Assembly: GCA_016987375.1 (NCBI GenBank)
Contig: PJRA01000453.1
Coordinates: forward strand, 465,638 to 529,637
Length of the DNA: 64,000 nt
Source of the DNA: Brachionus koreanus
Taxonomy: Eukaryota > Rotifera > Eurotatoria > Ploima > Brachionidae
Reading direction: 5' to 3'
Shown here: positions 34,016 to 47,300 of the stretch, piece after piece
Layout of the letters: each line of letters starts with the position of its first letter
How positions within the stretch are numbered: the first letter of the stretch is position 1
Notes under the pieces: generated by a model
Seen by the model: only the letters and a program-made list of their open reading frames with translations
The model's database searches: none
What the model was told of the DNA's origin: nothing
Position numbers and translations under genes: made by a program

Positions 34016-37000
34016 TCAATTTGTTTGACTAGTTTCATTATTCTCAACAATTTGTGAAGATAGATGGGAAGAATTTTTTGAAAGTCTTGTTCGACGACGT
34101 TCTAGTCCAGACTTTCGATTTATTGTTCTTCTTGGTCTACGGCTTATGGGAGTCTTAGACCAATCAGGATCAACGGCTTTATTGTCTTCAACAACAAATG
34201 ATTCCGACAGGGAATTTTCTTTGGTATCAAAACAAATAGTTTGATTGTTAATAGAAGACATATTCTTTGATGTATCATTAACCAAGTTGACATCTACTTC
34301 AGGCACCTTGTAAATGACTCGAGTTCTTCGATGATCTTTTTTAGCTTTTTGCACTCTTCTATAGTCTTCTTTATTTGTCATATCACCAATTTCCTATTAA
34401 AAATTAATTTAATTTTCCATTATTCATTCAAAAAAAAATTAGTACTCTTTTTTTGACTGGCAATGGCTCAGAAAACACATGAATGTTGTTTTCAAATCTC
34501 TTTTCCATTTTTTGTAATGTTTCATATATGATATTGTAGCGTTCGTCATCAGTCTTGTTCAAATCGTCCATGGTTGTTTTCAAAAAACACAAAATCTAGT
34601 TAATAAACTTTAGAGCAATTTTTTCTTTCATCAAATTAAAATAAATACTCTCTGTTCGTAGTAATTCTGCAAATCATTTATTTCTTTGCTCGAATTTTTT
34701 TTTGTTTTATTTAGCTCTTCTTCGGATGCTTCATATTTTTTTTTTAAATCTTTAAGCTCTTGACTCATACCTTAAAAAAAATAAAATAAAATTTAAAATA
34801 AAAAAAAATTTTCTTTTTATTCTAAAATTATTAAATAATTTTCTAGTCTACTTGAAATCTAAATTTAAAAAAATTGAAAAAAAAATCTAAATTCTACTAA
34901 AAATATTGAACATTAACTTACGATTAAATTCTTAAAATAGTTTTAAAAATTAAATAGAATTAATTTAGAAAAAGAAAAATTTTTAAATAAAAAATTTAAA
35001 TTACTATTTGTTGTTGAATCGTATTGAATTTGTTTTAGCTTAAGATCGAGAAGATATTGTACACCAGAGTTGTACAAATGTTTGAGCAATACTTTAGCCT
35101 CAAGTAAACCATGAACAGTATTGAAGATGTATTTTGATCTGTCCTCTTGTTCGCCATCGATAACCATCTGTTGGATTTCATTTATTTGAAGACTTTTTCC
35201 CTCAATATCTTCTTTAATACGTTCAATTTTTTCTTCCAGTTGGATTGGACTCTCGTATTCTTCGTCAGAATAGTTGGACAATAATTTTCGTTTAGAACCA
35301 GGCACTTCATTGGCAAAGTCTTCTAGCTCTTGTAGTTTGTCTTGTAGACGTTTAAGTTCAGCAGCAGACTCTTTGCGCTCCTCAATCAAATTGTTTAGGT
35401 TTATTCGAGCCACGGCAATGTCCACACTAAGATCAAGCTCTTGGGTAACCCAGTTGCGCAGTTTTTCTCCCAAATGAGACGAGTCTTTGCGGTCAAAATT
35501 TTGTTGACGTTTCTCAGCAACTTGTTTCTGTTTTTCTAACGTTTCTCTAAGCTGCTTTTGTATTCGGGTTATTTCCTCATTCTTTCGTTTAAGCACAACT
35601 TCTTGTCTGTGATTTCCTTCTTGCAATTTTGTTATCTCGACCATGCGCTTTCTTTCCACTGCTTTTAATTGATTGACTTCTTTTTCTTTTTGTTGACGGA
35701 ATTTTCGGAATGTGTCCGTCTCTGACTTCATCTGTTTTAAAAGCTTAACTCTTTCGCTCTTAATGTTTTGAATTTCATTCTTCAATTTTTCACAATGCTT
35801 TTCATTTTCTTCTTTTAGTCGAACCATTCTCATAAAATCTTTTTCTTTTTTTCTCAAATCTTGAACTTCGCCTTCAAGTTGTTTAAGTCGTTCTCTTCTA
35901 ACCTCTGTAGTTTTCTTAGTGTCTGAGTTTTTGTTGCTAATTAAATCCTCTTTTTCTTTTTCCAAGGCGTCGATTTTTTGCTTGAACTCTTCCAATTGAG
36001 CCTCATAGCGCATACTTACCGTATTCTCGACCATTTTCTGAAATAGAATTTCCTTTTTAGCCAATTCAGTGTCATACTCGCTCAATTGGCACTGCATTTT
36101 AGCTTGTCTCAATGCATAGTCTTTTTCCATCGGCTCATTTAAGTCAGACACTTCAGGCTCGTTGACTATTTCACTTGATTCTTTCTTAATTTGCTCAAAT
36201 TCTTGCATTTTACTCTGCAATTCGTTAAAAATTGTCTTATTCTGAGCAAGTGTTTGGTCTAGATTTGCTTGTTGCGATGCATTAGTTGCATTTTCTTCCG
36301 ATTCGCGTATCATTTTTTGAAATGCGACTTTAATTTCTTCAAACTTCATCTTTTGGTCCTCACGCTCCGTCTCAAGCTTAAATAAAAAATTTAATTTTGT
36401 ATAAGATTATAAATTTAGATAAATATTTTCTTTAAAACGAATTAACATTGACCTTTTTCACAGAACTTTTCATGTTAAAATTTTTTTCAGCATTCAATAT
36501 TAATAATTTTCATAACAAATTTAGGAAAAAAAATATTTGTTAGTTTAAAAATTAATTTTAAAATTGAAAAGATCTGCAATGATAAAAAAGGTATTTTTTG
36601 ACAGAAAAATACTTTATAACAAAATAGATCAGAATAAATTCAATTTATTTAATTGATTTTTCAAAAGCTTCTTAAAAATTTGAAATTGAGCATCGAAATT
36701 TTTCAATTTTAAAGTTAAATTTCTTTTAATTGATTTTATTCATTTAACTAATGTTTTTTCGGTTTTATGAAATTTGGTACAATAAGCAGAACAAAATATT
36801 AAATATTCTTATAATTTTTCTTTTAAAAATCAAAAGCAAGTCTTTGCACATCATTGGCAGACTTTGACTTTGGGTGCAACTAAGTATGTTGCAGTTTGTT
36901 GCACTTATAGAACTAATTAAAAACCCTTAGAAAAAAAGTTATAAGCCTTGTAAGCATTAATTTTTGTTCTATTTTTCTATTTTGTACCAAATTTCACAAA

Positions 37001-39864
37001 ACCGTTTTTTCTTACATTTTTACTTTTAAAAACTTGGGAATTGGGAAAATCAAATTTAAATGGAGCAAAAATTCTTTCTTTTTTGATAAAAAAAGTTCAA
37101 CATTTGTTGATGCAATTTTTTTTTTTTGTAAATCAACTTAATAATCATTTTATTACTTAATGCTTTATTTTTTATAAATTTTTTAAACTTTAAATTTAAT
37201 TAAGAGAGATGAGCTCTCAAGATTGTTCCGAAACAAGGTCTAATACAATTTAAAAACATGGTTGTCTGGAGAAGGAAGAAAATATTATTAATTAAAGAGA
37301 AAAAAGGATTTGATTAAAATAAATATTCATAATTTAGAAAACATGGATAAAAACACGGATCTTTTTATTTCTTTTCTATTGAGTTTAATAATATTTCTTA
37401 TAGGAACATGTTTTTTAATTTCTTGAGGTTTTAAAAATCACTTTTTTGAATTTTGTTTATTCAAGTTTGAAATTTATTACTTCATGCGTTTTAATTTATG
37501 GCTTATGCTAAAACACCGACCGCCGTCGAATGGTATTAGGATTTATTCAAAAACTTCTGACCTACGGCCATTTTTTAGAGAATATAATGGACTTTTACGC
37601 AAATGTATCAGATGGGCCAAAAGACCTATTTATTGACTTTTAATACTGAATGACTGTCAACGAACCACATGTTCTAAGAATAATGATAAGACTTTGACCT
37701 TCTGGCCACCAATTATATGGAAGAGAATAGACTAAGCATTTTTGCAGAAAAAAAAATAGTCACCTAGCTCTTTTTTTCAGAGCTCAAATATAAAAAAATT
37801 AAGAAAATTCTCATTTTTTGATAAAATTCTTAAATTTTAAAGAATTGAAACCTATATTGCATACCTTTTTGTAGTAGCTTAAAACCTATATTTTCTAAAA
37901 AAAAAAATTCTAATTTATTTTTGAGCTCTTGGTCAAAATTTCTCTTTATTTTTGCTATTAATTTATACGCATATGAAAATTTTCTTATTTTTATTTAAAA
38001 AAAAAAAAGCTTAGAGAATTAGAGAAAAATTTACAATTCAAAAAATGGTCACTGACTGAAATTGGCCGAAAAATCGACCTGATGTGTGTAGACTGGTCGG
38101 CCACTTAACGGTCCGAGAAAAATATTTTAGTAAGAAATCAGTTAATTAATAGATACACTGCAGTATCAAAATTTATTATTTTTAATTGAATATAATTAAA
38201 TTAGTTTTAAAATATTAATACAATTATTCAAAATTTCCTCATTTTAAAATTAAAAGATTAAGAAAGAATAACACGTTTTGGTTAAGTCACTTTAGTAAAA
38301 AATATTTAAAATTGAGAATCATGTACGACACTCATGTCTCTTAAAATAAGAAAATAATACTAAAGATTCTATTTTTACCTGCATGTATCTTTCATAAGTC
38401 GTTCGATTCGAAATTGTAATTCTCTGCAATTCGACCAGAAGCGATTTGTTTTCAATCTAAATTAAAATTAGTAAAAATCTCTTATTTTTTAAAAATTTCT
38501 TTAATAAAAAATTTACTTTTAAACGCTCGTTTTCTTCTTTCAAATTGGTCAATTCGGCCAAATTATCTTCACTTTAAAATTAAAAGCGTATTTAATTTTG
38601 TTTAAATTATCTACAATTTTAAATTAATTTACCTTTTTACGGTTGATGTATGCATTCCTGTACCACCAGTCATTTGATAAATATGAGCCTTAAGCTCTTG
38701 GACCTGCTGCCTCAAACTATTCAACTCGGCTACTTGAGGATCAATATTTACAATTGGCTTGTTTTTGATTTTTCTAGCTCTGTCAGCATATCGAAGTGTG
38801 TTTAGTGTTTCTTCCATATTGGAATCAGCTGGACTGACACAAGCAATCATAACTGTGTGTGAATTACCACCCAAACTATCTTGTAATAATCTTGTCAATT
38901 TGCTTTCACGATACGGTACATGCTTTGTCCTATTTGAAGGATTTTCTTCACCTAAAACACTAATCACATTGCCCAAAGCCAAAAGACCCAAATTAATGTT
39001 TATCCCTTCTTTGAGTCGAATGCCCTCCGCTTTTGTTTTGCTTTGTCTCTCTGAACCGGCCAAATCAACCAAATGAAATTTACTTTTTATGATTCCACCA
39101 TTTTCAGAGTTCGGCACACTTTGATTGGAGTTGTTTGTTTGTTCCAGTGTTATGGTAAAGATGGCGTGACTTCTAGACGACTGGTCGTTCATGGCTGTAC
39201 CTCCTACAACTCGTCCTTGCGAGCCTCTTTCCAGTAGTTGAATTGTACTTATTGAATTTTTCACCTCTATTTCAGATAAATTCATTACACGTATTGTGTT
39301 ATTCTCTTCTCTGATATTCAATGCCTCTTGAGCTCCTTTAAGACTAAATAGGTCTTTAATTTCCTCGTTATAGACTTCTACAAATGACACTTTTACATTA
39401 AACTTTAATTCTTTATTTGCATTTTGTTCATCATCGAGTCGAGTGAACAGATCATTTAAAACGCGTGGAATAACTCCGACTTCGTCTAAATCATTCAAAT
39501 TAAGTATTGTGTTTGCTTGGGTGTCATTTTCTGATATACTAGCCGTTGCTGAAGAGAGCGCTGCATAGCCTGAACCCATTGTAAATGTTTTACCACTGCC
39601 TGTTTGACCATAAGCCAAAACAGTTGCATTGTATCCTTTAAACAAGGCGTCAAGTAGTGGCTTAACAGATGCTTCGTAAATGTCTATTTGAGGTGTATTT
39701 TGACCAAATACAAAATCGTATGTGAATGGTTTATCTTTTCCGAGAATAACTTGGGGCTCATTTGAAATGGTACGCAAGCATTCGGAGCATGCATCGTTTT
39801 TTTCACGTTGGTTTAACGGACGGATGCGCAATGCTACCTTAACTGGTATGGCCTTATCATTCAT
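34016..39864 (-). CDS. KIF4: Chromokinesin KIF4 (kinesin-4 family)
   Basis: Minus-strand exons 38633-39864, 38517-38571, 38379-38456, 35005-36376, 34649-34770, 34446-34595 and 34016-34393 join in frame to 1128 residues (human KIF4A 1232). KIF4 is a plus-end motor that binds PRC1 and chromosome arms and sizes the anaphase midzone. The motor (1-380) has the P-loop GQTGSGKT, switch [10 protein letters not shown], switch II DLAGSE and the neck signature [20 protein letters not shown], identical in form to KIF4. Residues 430-950 are coiled coil and include [20 protein letters not shown], a KIF4 hallmark. The basic tail has [12 protein letters not shown], but the Cys-rich domain that follows in vertebrate and fly KIF4 is absent. 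Intron 3 is about 2 kb, far longer than its other introns (51-234 bp), and carries a MITE. An AG acceptor lies 8 nt before the ATG. Confidence 0.93.
36760..37004. mobile_element. Inverted-repeat (MITE-like) element, family A, copy 1
   Basis: A 245-bp unit in KIF4 intron 3 with terminal inverted repeats of about 24 bp: left CGGTTTTATGAAATTTGGTA, right TACCAAATTTCACAAAACCG. It is flanked on both sides by TTTTTT, a possible target duplication. Its right half (about 130 bp, with GTTGCAGTTTGTTGCAC and AACTAATTAAAAACCC) matches the reverse complement of 60506-60640. No coding capacity. Confidence 0.8.
37490..38115. other. GC-richer island in KIF4 intron 3, possible old repeat
   Basis: The ends carry unusual GC-rich words (CCGACCGCCGTCG near 37520; GGTCGGCCACTTAACGGTCC near 38094), with GGCCATTTTTTAG and the partly complementary CAAAAAATGGTCACTG inside them. 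This hints at another decayed inverted-repeat element, but the pairing is weak. No exon with consistent splice phase was found. Confidence 0.3.
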
Positions 39865-41316
39865 TTGTATGACTAATTGATTTCAAAATATTGCACTAAT
39901 AATAGCTATACAAATGTATGTGTGTATTGAGACTGTAAAGTTAAATGAACTTGATTTCTCAAATTTAGTTTTTTTGTTAAATTTGAGCGCCATTATTTGA
40001 AAATTCTTAATGTAAACACAATGGCTAAAAGAAGCGTATCGACATATTTTTTGTCTTAATTTGAACATGCAAAAATTTTGCTCTTTAATAATTCTATAAT
40101 AAATTATTTTTGGCTTTTTTTTTGGAAACTCTTTAGGCTAAGAAACCCTAAAAAAATTTAGATCAAAATATCAGGTTAGAAAATTGATTGTTTTCTTTTA
40201 AAGTGGTTATTAATATTCTCATTAATAATTTCATTTTAAAAATTTCGGATTTTTTAAATGTTTGACGTAATATTATTTTGAAAAATAGTTAAAATTAAAA
40301 TTAGATTAATATTTTTATTTAGATTCGTTTTTTATTCTACTTGATGGAATAAATATTTTGTGATTTTTTCAAATTATGCTTGAATTTTTTATTTAAATAT
40401 CTATTTTATAAATTTAAATAAAAAAAAACAAGAAAAAATATATCTTGATTAAAATATGATTCTAAATGAATTTTTTTTCTTCAAAGCATTTAATTTAAAT
40501 AATTTTTTAAAATAAAAATTTTTTAAATATGTTTAATTATGCTCTTATTAAAAATCTCTATTAACATAGTCGCTTAAAAATTTTTATTTTCTCACAAAAA
40601 GTATATGCCTCTTTATATTTACCTAGAAAAAGGTGTATTTAAATTATCTTAAAAATCAAGCTAAGTTTTTTTATTCAATGGCTTCTTTTTTCTAAATGAA
40701 GAAATTTTCATTCATTTATTTAATAGTTTTTAATTAATCAGAAATAAAAGTCTACGGTGCTCTTTACAGACGCAATTTTGCGCTTGGCCATTAAGGCTAT
40801 TGTAGCTCTTATGAATTTGAATTTAAGTTGAGTATTTTTTTATCAATTGACTTTTAAACTATAAGCTGTCCTTGCTTATAATGCTTGCTTTGGTAGTTGA
40901 TGATTTCATGATTCAATAACTCTGTTAAAAATTGATGTGTTGAATCATTTTCTTACATTGTTTAAATTATTTCATGCGTAAAAAAGCTTGACTTTTTGGG
41001 GATTTTTTTTCGAAAAATAATTGTAAAATGAAGACTTCTCAAATTAACCATTAGCTTATTCATTCATATGAATAGTCAAAATTTTTGAAATAGAAATTCT
41101 ATTAAATTATTTTAAATATATTAAATTTATAAACTAAATTTTTTTAAATTTGCAAAATCCTAGATTAAATTTTTTTTGAAAGAAATTTATTTTTATGCAA
41201 AATTATGTTTTTTTTTTATCTGTGCGAAATATTAGCTAGCTTTTTAAGTCAATTCAACAAGTATTTTCAAAAAGCAAGAAATCATTTTAAATAAATTAAA
41301 ATAAAAAATTTCAAGT
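39865..41316. promoter_or_regulatory. Divergent intergenic region between KIF4 and ACSL
   Basis: About 1.45 kb of AT-rich DNA between two outward-facing genes. Both promoters must be here, but I see no distinct element. A patch near 40760-40900 is less AT-rich without coding sense. Confidence 0.4.
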
Positions 41317-44212
41317 ATGACAAACGCTGATAACATGGTTGTTCTTGGGGCAAGCATGGTAGGTGGTCTTGCCTTAACCTATTACATGACTCGAAATGAG
41401 AGACCAATCGATCCATTCTACGATTTTGAAAACCAATCTGTCGAAATTGATGTATTGATTTAAAAATGTACTGAAAAACAAAAAAAAATAGATTTTTATT
41501 TAAAAGGAAGATCAACATATCAGAGTTTGTAGATCTGCTGTAGGAAAGCCATTAACTGAGTACAGATTTGAAGATGTGCGAACTCTGTATGATGTTTTGC
41601 CAAAAGGCATGGTTCTTTCGTGTAAGAAATAACATCAGTTAGTATTTAGAAAATAAAAACTTAATTAAAATTTAACATAGCTGATGGACCTTGTATTGGT
41701 CAAAGAGAAGGGCCTGGTAAAGGACCATATACCTGGATGAAATATTCACAAGTAAAATAAAAATAGTTTGCTAAATCAGAAAAATATCCTATTAAATTTT
41801 AGGTTATAGAAAAATTAAGATTTATTGGCTCTGGGTTAGTTTTCAAAGGTATTGAAAGCAGTAATAGCAATAGTATTGGAATATATTCGTCAAACCGTAA
41901 CGAATGGATTATAGCCGAACATGCCTGCTACTCATTTTCTCTTCCAGTTGTTTCGCTTTATGATTCATATGGAAAAGATTCTATTAAATACATTCTAAAT
42001 CATGGTAGAATAAAAAATTTTCAATTTATAATTACTTGATTTTAATTTCAAAGCTGAAATTAGGGCTATTTTTGTTGACACTTATGGAAGAATAATGAAT
42101 TTATTGGATGTGATTGATGATCTAAACTATTTAAAATTAATAATTCATTTTAATCATTTTTCTGATATTGAAAATGAGAATATTGATAAATATCGACATA
42201 AAATTGAATTTATTCACTTTGACATGCTTTTGGTAAATTCAAATTTTCTTTAATAAGAATAAATTTTTTTTTTTTGCAAAAGGATGTAGGAAGAAAAAAT
42301 TCGATTCCACCTAATGTAAGAGAATAATATCAAAATTTTTTAGTAAAAAAAAAATTATTTGAATGTTGAAAATTTAAAAGCCGCCAAAGCCATCTGATAT
42401 CGCTACTGTCTGTTATACATCTGGTACTACGGGTTACCCTAAAGGTGCTCTCTTGTCTCATGGTAACATAGTAGCTAATGAAGCAGCAATTAATGAAAGA
42501 TTGAATCATCCACATTTAAATTTTTTCACTTATGATCCTCCAGTAGTTCATATGTCTTATCTTCCTTTGGGTAATTATTCTTTAAAAAAGTCTTATTTTA
42601 TTTATTTTGTTTTAACAAATAGCTCATATGTTGGAAAGACAAGCTAGTATGATGGTATTTTTGGCTGGTGGAAGACTTGGCTTTTTAAGCGGTGATATAA
42701 GTTGTCTTTTGAGTGATGCCCAAGAACTAAAACCTAGAGATTTTCCCATTGTTCCAAGGTAGAGTTAAAATTAAAAATATATTCATTAAATTAATTAATA
42801 AAGTTCTTTAGGAAAAAAATTATTTTGATATATTTCTTATTATTTTCTTTAAGTAGCAATTATGTTAAATTTTTTTATTATCTCAAAGATTGCTAAATAA
42901 GCTCTATGATAGTGTTAGAAATCAAGTAAAAGGTAGTTCAGTCAAAGAATTCCTTTTGACTAGAGCTATTGCTGCCAAAGAAACTGATAGAAAAAGGTAA
43001 ATTAAATTAAAAATTGTGGCAATAATATTTTTATATATTTTAGAGGAATTTATCGAAAAGACACATTTTATGATAAATTTGTCTTCAATAAAATAAGAGC
43101 AAAATTAGGTGGTAATATATGTCGTATGGCTACAGGTAGTGCACCTATTTCGGACGAGGTCATGATTTTTTCCAAAGCTGTTTTCAGCTGCCCTATTCCC
43201 GAAGGATATGGACAAACTGAAGCTACTTGCAGTGTTACATTTTCTCATCCATTTGATTTTAAACTAGGTAAATGTGAACAATAGCTAACCAAAAAAAAAT
43301 TAATTTTTTTATATAAAAATAATATAAAGGTCATTGTGGTCCACCTGTAAATTGTTACATGGTAAAACTAGTAGATGTAAGCTGAATAAAATCAATTTTT
43401 ATTTTTGAATAATTAAGATTATAGGTACCTGATATGAACTACTATGCATGTAATAACCAAGGCGAAGTAAAAAAAAATTGTTGCCGATTTTTTTAATTAT
43501 TAAGTTGCTTTTTCAAGATTTGTTGCAAAGGTCCAAGTGTTTTTAAAGGCTATTTAAAAGATGAAGAAAAAACCTCAGAAGCAATTGATAAGGAAGGCTG
43601 GCTTCATACAGGAGATGTAATTTTTTGAGAAAAATTTATTTATTTATTATAAAAAATTTTAAAATTTAGATTGGAACGTGGTTATCTGTATAAAATACAT
43701 AATTAATTTAAAAAAAAAATAAATTATTTTTCTAGAATGGCTGCTTGAAAATAATTGATAGAAAAAAAAACTTATTTAAGCTTTCTCAAGGTGAATACAT
43801 ATCTCCGGAAAAAATTGAGAATATTTATTTAAGAAGTCAATTTGTTGCCCAAATTGTGATCGAAGGCAATTCTCTAAAAGATTATGTTGTCGGTATTGTT
43901 GTTCCAGACATTGACTCCCTAAAAGAGTATTTTAAAGATCCTAATCTTGACATGAAAACATTTTGCTCCTCTCAGTCATCAAATAAATTGATAATGAACG
44001 ATTTGGAACAGATAGGAAAAAACTCGGGCTTAATGTCTTATGAAAAAGTAAGAAAAATTCACTTATACCCAGAACTAATGAGTCTTGAAAATGGTCTTGC
44101 TACACCAACAATGAAAATAAAACGTGTTCAAGTCAGACAATTTTTTCGAGATGTCATTGAAAAACTCTATGAACAACATGCTTATTTAAAAATACCAAAT
44201 TCGAAAATTTAA
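41317..44212 (+). CDS. ACSL: Long-chain fatty acid--CoA ligase (ACSL1/5/6 type)
   Basis: Fifteen exons join in frame to 691 residues (human ACSL1 698): 41317-41451, 41507-41621, 41681-41751, 41803-42004, 42054-42232, 42283-42315, 42381-42570, 42623-42758, 42889-42996, 43044-43267, 43330-43376, 43425-43466, 43518-43616, 43670-43687, 43736-44212. It activates long-chain fatty acids to acyl-CoA using ATP. An N-terminal hydrophobic segment ([17 protein letters not shown]) should anchor it in ER or outer mitochondrial membrane. The P-loop [16 protein letters not shown] is at about 257-272, the adenylate motif in [13 protein letters not shown], then GWLHTGDIG and the fatty-acyl signature [17 protein letters not shown] with its catalytic Lys. 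One exon is only 18 nt (IGTWLS). An AG lies 1 nt before the ATG. Complete. Confidence 0.95.
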
Positions 44213-44334
44213 ATTTTTTTTTTCAAATAAAAAATTCAAAAATGATTTATTTTTATTTATTTTTTATTTTCATTTCAAAATAATTAAATTCTAAATAAAT
44301 TATATTCAAGAATATTTTTTAAAATACAAAACAT

Positions 44335-47300
44335 TTAATTTTGTTCTTCAAAAAAATTAATTTTAATATCATTTTGATTTTTTTTATCCGAAAATATACG
44401 CGCGCAATATTCAACTTGATTGACTAGTTTGTTTACTTGCTGATCAAAATACAAGATATAGTCACCCGGCAAAAGATTCAAACGAAAAATTTGCTGGTGA
44501 TTACCACCGAATTCAATTGTAAAATAATTTTTCATAAATTTAGGTGCCTAGAAAAAAATTAATTAGATAAAATTTGTAAATTCGAATTTAATCAATACTC
44601 GATTTCCATCTTTTCTATAAACCATTAGGGTGACGTTAGGAACTGTCTTTAAATATGGTGTACAAAAACTAAAAATCAAATACTCAGCTTTCTTGCGTTT
44701 TATTGACACTTCAAATTTCAAAATTTTCTTTTTACCTAAATCAACCATCAATTTGAGAATAAATTAGTTAGTTTATTCAGTTACCGAAATGTTGCGATGG
44801 ATATAAAACACTTTTAGCACAGTCTATTTTCCATTGTGTGAATAAAGTTGATTTTTTTGTCAAACCCAAATGCTTTTTAAACTTTTAATTTAAAAATTTT
44901 AAATTCAATTTCAATAAAATCCAACCAGTTTATCTGAAGATGTTTCTTTTTCTGGTAAGAGATTTACTATTGTGATGCCTTCGAAACATTTGATAAAATC
45001 TTCAAAAGTCATGCTTAAAATAAAATTAGCTTCAAAAAAATCAAAAAAATTTAATTTAATTATGATACAAAAACTCGCCCGGATAAGTGGTCCATAGTCC
45101 AATCGATTTGAGCATGGATTCTAACTTTTGGTAGCTTTGTTTTCTACAAATAAAATTTTTAGAAAAAACTAGACCAAAAAATATTTATTGATCATAAAAT
45201 ATAATCACTTTTTGATGTCATCAATTTTATTGTGTGGGTTGTGAATTTTAACAAAGCGTATGTCTTTAATCTGATCCACTTCGGAAACAAGATACTGATG
45301 TTTATCAAATATTCCATAATTTTCAGCTATACGATCCTTTTTTTTTAAATAAAATTAAAAAAAAAAAAATTCTAATATATTTTACATTTAATTGATAGCA
45401 ACCGATCAAGTCTTTTCTTTTGGAAGCAAATTTCAAAATTTCAAATAGTTCATCTACTGTCGGCACGACACTATCAGGTTTGTTATCGAATTCATCATTT
45501 ATAAATCTAAAAATTTTACGAGCAGTTTCAGAATTGATTGGTTTTTTATTAGTAACAAAAATTGAAATGTCAGTATAATAGTTATCATGTATTCCTCCAG
45601 ATAAGAACAAAGACGAGTTAGACAATAGTCCACCATGTAAAAGATCATAGCTTCCAACAAATCTAAATTAAAAATAAATATTTTTACTAATTATTACATA
45701 GATAATAAACAAATTTCATAAACAAAACAAGAGAAAGACTTAGTTATCACATTATCTGAAGACCTAAAGTGGCCGCAACTCGCATAAATTCTTCAATCAA
45801 AAAAGCAAACGATGTTCTAGGAATGAACAGAACATTGGGATTCAGTGTCAAGACTCTAGAAAGCTTTTATCAAACCTCATCTTAAGACAAGCAACAAAGC
45901 TTGTTTCTGAAACTAAATCACACACTTGAAAACTAAGAGGTGACTTAATACAAATGTTTAAATAGTTAGGGGCTGTGATGAAATTAACTGAATTAAAAAT
46001 GAACAAAAACATCAATTAAGGTCACACGAATTTCAAATTGAAATAAAAATTGTCAAAAACTGTACACGACTCCATTGTGTAACTGCTACCTTATTATTTG
46101 TTCCTTTTTTCCTGAGCCATCAGATATTTAAACATATGTATCCTGTAACTCCTTATTTCATTTTATGTATTTTTTAATATTTTCATATCATTTTCCTTTT
46201 TAAATTACACTTACTACATTTTATTTTATTCTTAGTTACTTAATTTTATTTTCATGATAAATTATATTTTAATCTTAACGAGCATTAGCTCGGTACAGAA
46301 TACAAATAAATAAAATAATACTGTGATCAAAGTTACAATTTTTTTACAAACAAAGTATCAACAGATAAATAAATAAATAAGAGTTTGTAACAATCTACCT
46401 AAAGAAGTAGCCCTATCAAATGGCATAAACGAATTTAAAAATAAAATTGATAGACTAAATTTAGAAAGCTATTACACTCGAGCCTAAAACTCCATTTCAT
46501 GTGGTCAGCCACATTAAAGCTTGTTATTTATCATATTATATTATTAATTCTATGTCTATAGTGAGAAATATTTGAATAAAAATCAAAGCATATATTTTTT
46601 TACTTAGCCACTGCCTTTTCAAACAAAGGTATCCAAAATTCGTTCTGATAAGTCAAATTTCTTGTGAAAAAAAGATCGTAATTTTTGTTAACTGGAAGAT
46701 AATCGTCCACAACAACATCATTCCATTCTCCTAGTTTCCAAAATCTGAAATGATATGCACCGATGGACATATTTTTTTTTGAAGCATTATCTTTTGGAAT
46801 TACATGCGATAGCAATTCTTTATTGTAAGTAATGCCCATTATGGCTGCAATCATAAAACAATCGCCCAAAACACCTTGGAATATATCGTGTATAGAAAAA
46901 TAATTTACATAGTCATACATAGAGAAGTTTTTTGGCAATGGAGTTCCATTTTCATTGAGTAAAAATTCATTTTGTAATTGCAAAGCAGACCGATTGTGAT
47001 AAGAAATTACCTAAAATTTAGACAAAAAAAAAACTTGATTAAATTTAATTTCCAACTCTTATTATTTTACAGAACAGCGCTCCCATTTGATTAGTGTATC
47101 AAGCTCAGATAAATCAAAAATATTTTTACAAGCAAAACTTTTTAGCAATGAAGAAGCCAAATCAGTGTTGATGCTGGGAGATAGAATTTTGACGCTAGGT
47201 TTAAAAAATGAGTCTTGGAAAGGTTCAGAATCGGCGCGTATTCGGCGAATATCTTGGTCTTTGAAAGCTATTGTTTGAATGGAACTAAATAAACGACTAA

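Noticed and set aside
34926..38378. A second gene made of the 34943-36349 open frame
   Set aside because: Its sequence is the KIF4 coiled coil ([20 protein letters not shown]) and its splice phases join to the motor exons, so it is part of KIF4.
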